Assembly (NCBI RefSeq): GCF_030757795.1
Contig: NZ_JAUQWH010000059.1
Coordinates: forward strand, 1 to 47,437
Length of the DNA stretch: 47,437 bases
Source of the DNA: Actinoplanes oryzae
GTDB lineage: Bacteria > Actinomycetota > Actinomycetes > Mycobacteriales > Micromonosporaceae
Reading direction: 5' to 3'
A program made the position numbers and the translations under genes. The notes under the pieces were generated by a model that worked only from the letters and a program-made list of their open reading frames with translations, did no database searches and was not told the DNA's origin. This document shows, piece by piece, positions 41,796-47,437 of the stretch (positions are counted from its first letter, which is position 1; each line of letters starts with the position of its first letter).

Positions 41796-43255
41796 CTGCT
41801 GGTGGCCGCGGGGACGCCGGCGGTGCAGGTGACGGTCATGGTGAGGCGGGTGTTGCCGTGCTTGAAGGACACCTCCGGCGCCGGGCCTGCCGCCTTGTCG
41901 CCCTCGACCACCTTGTACGGCTTGGCGGCCGTCCACGACAGGATCTGCGCCGTCTCGCCGGACGGGCAGGTGGCCCGCACCGAGCCGGCCTCCGACGACA
42001 AGGTCCGCGGCGCCGGCGGTGCCTCGGGAGCCGTCGTCGGCGGCGCCTCGGGAACGGTGGCCCGCGGCGCCTGCGAAACGGTGCTCGGCGGCGCCTGCGG
42101 AACGGTGGTCGCCGGCTTGCGCGTGGTGGTGTGTGCCGGGGCAGGCTCGCGCCGGCCGGACGGCGGCTGCGACGCACGGGCCGGCGAGGGCACCGCGAGG
42201 GACGGCGGCACGACGATCGATCCGGGTGATGTGGCCGCCGCAGGCCCCTCGTCCGGGCGCAGGAACCACGTCGTCGCCGCGGCGACCCCGGCGAGAGCGA
42301 GGGCGGCGGCGACGGAGACCGCTACGCGCCCGCGCCGCGAGGCGGCACGCGCAGGCGCCGGCGGCGCGAAGACGGCGGCGGGCACGGGGGCGGGCGGCTC
42401 GTCGGTCGCCACCTGCAGGCCGGCGCCGTGGGCGAGCAGCGCCGCGGCCTCCCGGGCGCTCGGGCGGTCCGCCGGGTCCTTGGCCAGGCACCGGTTGCAC
42501 AGGTCCGTCACGAGCTGCGGCACCTGGTAGATCGGCAGCAGCGGCGCCGGCTCCAGGTAGACGTGCGCGGTGAGCATCTGCGTCGTCGTCTCGGTGGTCC
42601 ACGGCGAGTGGCCGGCGAGGAGGCGGTAGAGCAGGACGCCCAGCGCGTACACGTCGGAGGCCGGCTCGACCGCGTCGTGCAGCAGCCGCTCGGGCGCCAG
42701 GTACGCGGGCGTGCCGAGCACCTCGAAGTCCACGGCTCCGGGCCCCGGCGGGCGGACCGCGGCGGCGATGCCGAAGTCGACCACCTTGGCGCCGGTCCCG
42801 GCGAGCATCACGTTGGCCGGCTTGATGTCACGGTGCGCCAGGCCCTCGGCGTGCGCGGCGGCGAGGGCGGCCGCCACCTCCGCGCAGACCTGCATGGCGA
42901 AGCGGGGCAGCACCGGGCCCTCGGTCAGCCGCTGGTGCAGGGTCCGGCCCCGGATCAGCTCCATGACGACGAAGGGCACGGTCAGACCGTCGATGACCGT
43001 CTCGCCGTAGTCGTACACCTGGGCGATGTGGGGGTGGGAGAGCGCCGCCGCGGTGCGGGCCTCCTGGCGCACGCGCAGCCGCGACTCCGGGTCGCCGGCG
43101 TAGTGACCGGCCAGGATCTTCACGGCGACGGACCGGCCGAGCACGTCGTCGCGGGCCTCCCAGACGACGGCCATGCCTCCGGCGCCCACCTGCGAGACGA
43201 GCCGGTAGCGGCCGCCGAGCAGGGTGCCCGGCCCCAGGATTCCATCGCCGTTCAT
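41792..43255 (-). CDS. Membrane Ser/Thr protein kinase (PknB/PASTA-less)
   Basis: 487 residues. Kinase domain 15-270: GAGGMAVVWEA (glycine loop), VAVKIL (K46), HRDIKPANVML (D143), DFGIA, GTPAYLAPE and SDVYALGVLLYRLLAG. A Pro/Ala-rich linker leads to one transmembrane helix (VAVSVAAALALAGVAAATTWFL), then a Thr/Pro-rich extracellular region with repeated APP-T units and a C-terminal small beta domain (about 400-487, SGETAQILSWTAAKPYKVVEGDKAAGP). No PASTA repeats are present. The ATG overlaps the MFS stop (ATGA). Targets are unknown; the upstream genes suggest a linked transport function. Confidence 0.92.
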   Translation of the reverse strand: MNGDGILGPGTLLGGRYRLVSQVGAGGMAVVWEARDDVLGRSVAVKILAGHYAGDPESRLRVRQEARTAAALSHPHIAQVYDYGETVIDGLTVPFVVMELIRGRTLHQRLTEGPVLPRFAMQVCAEVAAALAAAHAEGLAHRDIKPANVMLAGTGAKVVDFGIAAAVRPPGPGAVDFEVLGTPAYLAPERLLHDAVEPASDVYALGVLLYRLLAGHSPWTTETTTQMLTAHVYLEPAPLLPIYQVPQLVTDLCNRCLAKDPADRPSAREAAALLAHGAGLQVATDEPPAPVPAAVFAPPAPARAASRRGRVAVSVAAALALAGVAAATTWFLRPDEGPAAATSPGSIVVPPSLAVPSPARASQPPSGRREPAPAHTTTRKPATTVPQAPPSTVSQAPRATVPEAPPTTAPEAPPAPRTLSSEAGSVRATCPSGETAQILSWTAAKPYKVVEGDKAAGPAPEVSFKHGNTRLTMTVTCTAGVPAATSS

Positions 43256-44454
43256 CGTTGGGAGTCTGCCAGAAGTGGCCTCCTGGGCACGTAGCGGTAG
43301 AGGACCGCGGCCGCCAGCACGCCGACCAGGCCGGAGACCACGATGCCGCCGGCGAGGCCCGCGAGCCCGGTCACCGCGGACAGGATCACCGGGCCGAGCG
43401 AGGCGCCCCCGTCGGACAGCTCGCGCCAGACGCCGAGGAAGGTGGGCCGGCCGATCAGGGGCGCACTGTCCGCGCCCAGGGTGTTGTTGATGCCCGAGCC
43501 GAACCCGTTGCCCACACCGATCACCACGGCGACCACCCCGAGGGTCACCGCCGAGTGGGTCAGGGGCAGGACCAGGAAGCCCAGACCCATGACCAGCGTG
43601 CACGGGACCGCGATAGCCCGCCGGCCCCAGCGGTCCATCACCAGCCCGGAGGGATAGAAGACCAGCGCCTCGACGACCCCGGAGACGCCGAAGAGCAGCG
43701 ACGCCGTGCCGGGATCGAGGTGCAGGTGCTCGGCCCAGAGCGGCACCACCACCTGCCGGGTCTGCCGGATCGCGGAGAGCAGCGCCACCCCGGCCCCCAG
43801 CGTGGCCAGCGTGCGCCAATGGTCGCGGACGATCGCCACGGTCGAGACCGGGCTCGGGGCGGCGTCGCCCGCGGCGAGGTCGGGCAGGGCGTACACGATG
43901 GCGCCGGAGCCGACGATGGCGGCCAGGGCCAGCACGTACGCACCGGGCAGGCCACCGAGCGCGATCGCGCCCGCCCCGGCGAACGCGCCCGCGAAGGCAC
44001 CGATCCGCACCACGCCGCCGAGCGTGGACATCGCCCGCGCCCGCCTGCCGAACGGCACGATCTCGGTCAGGTACGACTGGCGGGCCAGCTGGAAGACCGC
44101 GCCGGACATGCCCAGCACCAGCACCCCCGCGGCGAAGGGCCACAGCCCCGCGTCGAGCAGGCACAGCCCGAGCCCGGCGACGGTGAGCCCGGTGGCGCCG
44201 ACCATCACCCGGCGCTCGCCGAAGCGGGACGTGAGCACGCCCGCCGGGATGTTCGCCACGATCGAGCCGATGCCCATGAGCGCCACGACCAGCCCGGCGA
44301 CGGCGACGGAGGCCCCGCGCTGCACGGCGCTGAGCGCGACCACCGGCGCGACGGCGCCCGAGGAGATCCCGTAGAGCAGGGAGGGTCCGTACGCCGGGAC
44401 CGCGACGTCGCGAAGCCGGAAGCCGGTGCTGTCGGTCTTATCGGAGGCGGGCAA
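43252..44454 (-). CDS. MFS transporter
   Basis: 400 residues with about 12 hydrophobic helices. Motif A-like region between helices 2 and 3 reads GVLTSRFGERRVMVG, and the second-half counterpart is GLVMDRWGRRAIAVP. The substrate cannot be read from the sequence; drug or metabolite efflux is common in the group. No ATG or GTG lies in frame before the first helix. TTG at 44454 (MPASDKTDSTGF) is the best choice and overlaps the preceding gene by 17 bp, but it lacks a well-placed ribosome site; translation coupling is likely. Confidence 0.85.
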   Translation of the reverse strand: MPASDKTDSTGFRLRDVAVPAYGPSLLYGISSGAVAPVVALSAVQRGASVAVAGLVVALMGIGSIVANIPAGVLTSRFGERRVMVGATGLTVAGLGLCLLDAGLWPFAAGVLVLGMSGAVFQLARQSYLTEIVPFGRRARAMSTLGGVVRIGAFAGAFAGAGAIALGGLPGAYVLALAAIVGSGAIVYALPDLAAGDAAPSPVSTVAIVRDHWRTLATLGAGVALLSAIRQTRQVVVPLWAEHLHLDPGTASLLFGVSGVVEALVFYPSGLVMDRWGRRAIAVPCTLVMGLGFLVLPLTHSAVTLGVVAVVIGVGNGFGSGINNTLGADSAPLIGRPTFLGVWRELSDGGASLGPVILSAVTGLAGLAGGIVVSGLVGVLAAAVLYRYVPRRPLLADSQR

Positions 44455-45058
44455 GGACGACCGGCACCTCCTGCCCGGACCAGCAGGCGGTGAGCACCCC
44501 GGCGTCGGCCGGGTCGACGGCCGTCGTGGGCACCCGGTTGACACTGATCGTCACCGTGTCGGTGGTGATGACGGTCGGCTCGCCGGCCCGGACCCCGGTC
44601 ACCGTGGTCGGGGCGGCCACGTCCGCGCCGCTGCCGGTCAGTTTCGTGTCGCCCTCCCGGGGCACCCGCTTGCCGTCGATCTCGAACTCCTCGGCGGCCT
44701 CGTGCCCCGCCTCGCGGATGACCGCAGCGAGCTGGGCGACATAGACCGGGTCGCCGGTGGCGTCGTAGACCCACCGCGTGCCCAGCACCGAGTGCTCGGT
44801 GGTGCCGACCAGCCACGCGCCGGCGCCTTCGAGCGGCGCGCCCCGGTAGGTGAGTGGGATATGCCACACCAGCCCGTCGCCGGCGCCGACGAGCATGATC
44901 TCGATGCCGACCTCGCCGGCCGGGTCGTCGAGGCGGGCCGCCGCGACCCGCTCGGGCGCCGGGGTCGCGGGGCCGTCGTACCAGGGCTGGGCCGGCAACC
45001 AGGCGGCCAGCAGCTCGAGCTTCGTGGGAGTGATCTGAGCCTTGTGCAGGAGGGCCAT
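44438..45058 (-). CDS. Maltokinase N-terminal cap-like (CG0192-type) protein
   Basis: 206 residues starting MALLHKAQITPTKLELLAAWLPAQPWYDGP, the start typical of the actinobacterial CG0192/maltokinase N-cap domain, with GLVWHIPLTYRGAPLEGAGAWLVGTTEHSVLGTRWVYDATGDPVYV as a clear match. In full maltokinases this cap precedes a kinase domain; here the cap stands alone. Its free form has no assigned activity that I know. Head of a three-gene leftward operon with the MFS and kinase genes. Confidence 0.8.
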   Translation of the reverse strand: MALLHKAQITPTKLELLAAWLPAQPWYDGPATPAPERVAAARLDDPAGEVGIEIMLVGAGDGLVWHIPLTYRGAPLEGAGAWLVGTTEHSVLGTRWVYDATGDPVYVAQLAAVIREAGHEAAEEFEIDGKRVPREGDTKLTGSGADVAAPTTVTGVRAGEPTVITTDTVTISVNRVPTTAVDPADAGVLTACWSGQEVPVVLARLR

Positions 45059-45073
45059 GCCCGGAAGATTAGT

Positions 45074-46006
45074 GTGCTGGAGATGATCTCGGCGTTCTCC
45101 GGCTTCGCGCTCATCGGCGGGATCGTGCTCGTCGGGTGGATGCTGCGCCGCTGGGGGCGGCTGCCCGAGCACGCCGAGGCGGTGCTGGGCCGGGTCAGCT
45201 ATCTCGCCCTCGCGCCGTGCCTGCTCTTCCAGGGCGTGGCGGCGGCCGACCTCGGGCTGCTCTTCAGCGAGCCGCTGCTGGTGTCGACCGCGGCGGCCCT
45301 GCTCTGCTTCGCGATCTTCGCCGTGGCGTTCCGGCGGCTGGAGCGGCCGGCGCGGGTGCTGGGCGCGATGGCGGGCGGCTACACCAACGCGGGCAACATC
45401 GGCATCCCGGTGGCCACCTATGTCCTCGGCGACGCCACGCTCGTCGTGCCCATCATCGTGCTGCAGACGCTGTTCCTCATGCCGCTGGCGATCATCCTGC
45501 TGGAGATCGGGCTCACCGGCCGGGCCGAGTGGCGGGCGGTGCTCACGGCGCCGTTGCGCAACCCGATGACCATCGGGGTGCTGCTGGGGCTGGTGGCCAA
45601 TCTCACGGGGACGGGGCTGCCGGGCGTACTCGGCGACCTGGTCTCCACCATCGGCGCCGCCGCCGTGCCCGTGGTGCTGATCGCCTTCGGCATGTCGCTG
45701 TCCGGGGGCCGGGTGCTCGGCGCCGGCCCGGACCGCCGCCCGGCCCTCGCCTCGGTCATCCTGAAGGTCGCCGCCATGCCGGCCCTGGCCTTCCTGCTCG
45801 GCACCGCGCTGGGCCTGACCCACGACCAGGTCTACGCCGTGACGGTGCTCGCCGCCCTCCCGGCGGCCCAGAACGTCTTCCTCCTCGCCCAGCGCTCGGG
45901 CGCCGCCCTGATCCTGGTCCGCGACGCCGTCTTCGCCTCGACGGTCGCCTGCGTCCCGGTCCTGCTGCTGATCTCCGCGCTCTTCACGAGTGTGTCGAGC
46001 CCTTAA
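45074..46006 (+). CDS. AEC-family (auxin efflux carrier-like) transporter
   Basis: 310 residues, about ten helices: FSGFALIGGIVLVGWMLRRWGRLP, VSYLALAPCLLF, GGYTNAGNIGIPVATYVLGD (family signature), NPMTIGVLLGLVANLTG, VPVVLIAFGMSLSGG, and ALPAAQNVFLLAQRSG. Family members move small organic acids or auxin-like compounds. I chose GTG 45074 because GGAAG sits 6 nt before it; ATG 45083 is the alternative. It is divergent from the cap-like gene with only 15 bp between starts, so promoters overlap. Confidence 0.88.
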   Translation: MLEMISAFSGFALIGGIVLVGWMLRRWGRLPEHAEAVLGRVSYLALAPCLLFQGVAAADLGLLFSEPLLVSTAAALLCFAIFAVAFRRLERPARVLGAMAGGYTNAGNIGIPVATYVLGDATLVVPIIVLQTLFLMPLAIILLEIGLTGRAEWRAVLTAPLRNPMTIGVLLGLVANLTGTGLPGVLGDLVSTIGAAAVPVVLIAFGMSLSGGRVLGAGPDRRPALASVILKVAAMPALAFLLGTALGLTHDQVYAVTVLAALPAAQNVFLLAQRSGAALILVRDAVFASTVACVPVLLLISALFTSVSSP

Positions 46007-46007
46007 A

Positions 46008-46024
46008 CTATAGTTGACCTATAG
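46008..46024. promoter_or_regulatory. CTATAG-TTGAC-CTATAG operator candidate
   Basis: Two CTATAG hexamers flank TTGAC directly after the AEC stop and 38 bp before the importer start. CTATAG is itself a palindrome, so the element has dyad symmetry. TTGAC may also be a -35 box, in which case a repressor would cover it. Confidence 0.5.
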
Positions 46025-46062
46025 GAGATGGGGGTTGAGTCTGTCAGCACGGAGGTATTGAC

Positions 46063-47118
46063 GTGACTCTCTTCCTGGACCGCAGAGCATTCCTGTCCGC
46101 CACGGCCGGCGCGGTCGCGCTGGGCCTCGCCGGGTGCGGCGACGACGGGCCCGCCACCACCCTCGCCGCGACCGCGGCCCTGCCCGAGCGGGTGCCCGGC
46201 GGCACCAAGCTGGTCGTCGGCGACAAGGAGCACCAGAAGGCGCTCGAGTTCTCCGGCGAGGCGGACAAGTTCGGCTTCGAGGTGGAGTGGGCCAACATCA
46301 GCGGCGGCCCGCAGACCCTCGAGGCCTTCCGGGCCAAGGCCGTGGACCTCGGGTCCGTCGCCGACATCCCGCCCATCCACTCGCACTGGACCGGCATCCC
46401 CACGAAGATCGTGGCGGCCAAGTTCCGCAAGGACCCGCTCAACCACGCCATCTACCGGTTCGGCATCGCCCCCGGCGTGGCCGTGCGGGAGCTCCGCGAC
46501 TTCCGCGGCAAGAAGATCGCCTACAGCCCCGGCCAGGCGCAGGGGGCGCTGGTCCTGCGCGCGCTGCACAAGGCCGGGCTCACCAAGCAGGACGTGCAGC
46601 TCGTCGAGCTGTCCAGCACCAACGACGTCTACGTCACCGCGCTGGCGAGCAGGCAGGTCGAGGTGGCGCCCATCGGCGGGGTGCAGATCAAACGCTACGA
46701 GACCAAGTACGCCCGGGACGGCGCCACCACGATCGCGCACGGCCTGCGCGACGACCCCGGCCACCTGTACGCCCCGGAGACCGTGCTGCTGGACGCGGGC
46801 AAGGCCGCGGCGATCCGGCAGTACGTGCAGGCGTGGGCCCGGGCCTGGCGCTGGCGCGAGGCGAACCCGGACGAGTGGATCGAGCGCTACTACGTCAAGG
46901 ACCAGGGCCTGACCGCCGGCGACGGCCGGTGGATCGTGGACAACGCCGGGGTCGCGGACATCCCGGCCGACTGGACCGAGGCGATCGGCCGCCACCAGGA
47001 GACCATCGACCTGCTCGCCCGGGAGACCGGCAACAAGCCCCTCACGGCAGGGGACCTGTACGACCGCCGCTACGAGCGCATCGCCGCCGACGCCCTCGCC
47101 GCGGCGGGTGTGTCGTGA
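46063..47118 (+). CDS. Aliphatic sulfonate/nitrate-type ABC transporter substrate-binding lipoprotein
   Basis: 351 residues, GGAGGT ribosome site 6 nt before the GTG. The signal DRRAFLSATAGAVALGLAGC has twin Arg and a lipobox. The mature part is SsuA-like: LVVGDKEHQKALEFSG, VEWANISGGPQTLEAFRAKAVDLGSVADIPP, GKKIAYSPGQAQGALVLRALHKAGL and VAPIGGVQIKRY. The family binds alkanesulfonates, taurine or related anions and delivers them to a permease. The next gene is the permease. A CTATAG operator candidate precedes it; sulfur control is plausible but not shown. Confidence 0.85.
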   Translation: MTLFLDRRAFLSATAGAVALGLAGCGDDGPATTLAATAALPERVPGGTKLVVGDKEHQKALEFSGEADKFGFEVEWANISGGPQTLEAFRAKAVDLGSVADIPPIHSHWTGIPTKIVAAKFRKDPLNHAIYRFGIAPGVAVRELRDFRGKKIAYSPGQAQGALVLRALHKAGLTKQDVQLVELSSTNDVYVTALASRQVEVAPIGGVQIKRYETKYARDGATTIAHGLRDDPGHLYAPETVLLDAGKAAAIRQYVQAWARAWRWREANPDEWIERYYVKDQGLTAGDGRWIVDNAGVADIPADWTEAIGRHQETIDLLARETGNKPLTAGDLYDRRYERIAADALAAAGVS

Positions 47119-47437
47119 GCGTCCTGACGCCGCCCCGGCGCAGCCTGGGCCCGGGCCGCCCGATCCCGCTGGGCGCCGCCCTGGGCCCGCTGCTGCTGCT
47201 CGCGATCTGGGCCGTGGCCTCGGCACTGGGCTGGCTCGACCCGCGCACCCTGTCCGCGCCGTGGACCGTGGTCACCACCACGGGCGAGCTGATCGCGGAC
47301 GGCCGGCTGCAGGACAACCTGGCCATCTCGGCGCAGCGCGCCGGCCTCGGGCTGCTCGCCGGCGTCGCCATCGGCACGGCCCTCGCGCTGATCTCGGGGC
47401 TGAGCCGCTGGGGCGAGGCGATCCTCGACGGCCCGAT
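47115..47437 (+). CDS. ABC transporter permease (SsuC-like), 3'-truncated by the window end
   Basis: Starts with GTG overlapping the binding-protein stop (GTGA) and is open to the last base (107 residues visible). MSVLTPPRRSLGPGRPIPLG, a first helix (AALGPLLLLAIWAVASALGW), then DPRTLSAPWTVVTTTGELIADGRLQDNLAISAQRAGLGLLAGVAIGTALALISGLSRWGEAILDGP, the SsuC/TauC pattern. The EAA loop lies outside the window. An ATPase gene is expected next. Confidence 0.85.
   Translation, partial: MSVLTPPRRSLGPGRPIPLGAALGPLLLLAIWAVASALGWLDPRTLSAPWTVVTTTGELIADGRLQDNLAISAQRAGLGLLAGVAIGTALALISGLSRWGEAILDGP

Noticed and set aside
1..47437. tRNA, rRNA, CRISPR, insertion sequences
   Set aside because: No cloverleaf, spaced repeat array, transposase motif or terminal inverted repeat pair was seen.

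Overview
The window is chromosomal DNA from a very GC-rich actinobacterium, most likely of the Micromonosporaceae/Actinoplanes type. Supporting signs are GTG and TTG starts, ATGA/GTGA stop-start overlaps in nearly every operon, LTAC-type lipoboxes, a CvnA-D conservon, carbohydrate ABC importers without their own ATPase, a Ser/Thr kinase and an NB-ARC/TPR regulator. No rRNA, tRNA, CRISPR array, transposase or integrase was seen. Taxonomy is inferred from gene content only.

Layout. 1-991: 3' part of an LtrA-like membrane protein. 4505-1007 (minus): four overlapping genes for exported or membrane proteins: a Met/His-rich protein with two transmembrane helices between two exported domains, a YtkA/FixH-like protein broken by a one-base frameshift, a polytopic protein with two D-x3-H-x12/13-H motifs resembling the copper site of particulate methane/ammonia monooxygenase subunit C, and a small anchored protein. 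I think this is the most novel locus in the window. 6253-4532: a zinc alcohol/formaldehyde dehydrogenase and a conserved unknown. 6272-6501: tandem 11-mers and twin hairpins. 10442-6931: a conservon whose kinase carries a nitrate/nitrite-type sensor domain, divergent from a formate/nitrite transporter (10598-11434) interrupted by an in-frame TAG. 13015-11450: a secreted tripeptidyl aminopeptidase-like lipoprotein. 15860-13380: an NB-ARC/TPR (STAND) regulator.

15980-23788 is a sugar locus: a binding protein, two permeases and a LacI regulator read leftward, and two (alpha/alpha)6-type glycosidases read rightward, around a shared control region with repeated CTTGYAA half-sites. 23922-30562 is an amino-sugar locus: a GH20 beta-N-acetylhexosaminidase, two permeases, a binding protein and an RpiR/MurR regulator, divergent from a BadF/NagK-like kinase. 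A plausible flow is hydrolysis of N-acetylhexosaminides, uptake of the product using a shared ATPase encoded elsewhere, phosphorylation by the kinase, and control by the SIS-domain regulator at a perfect inverted repeat over its own start.

41211-30510 (minus) holds a 2305-residue secreted Rhs protein with an HNH-type nuclease tip, an overlapping SUFU-domain immunity candidate, a secreted subtilisin, a Tat-exported DyP peroxidase and an RsbQ-like hydrolase. 41436-45058: a small lipoprotein, then (minus) a maltokinase-cap-like protein, an MFS transporter and a Ser/Thr kinase. 45074-47437: an AEC transporter and the start of an alkanesulfonate/nitrate-type ABC importer behind a CTATAG-N5-CTATAG operator candidate; its permease runs off the end.
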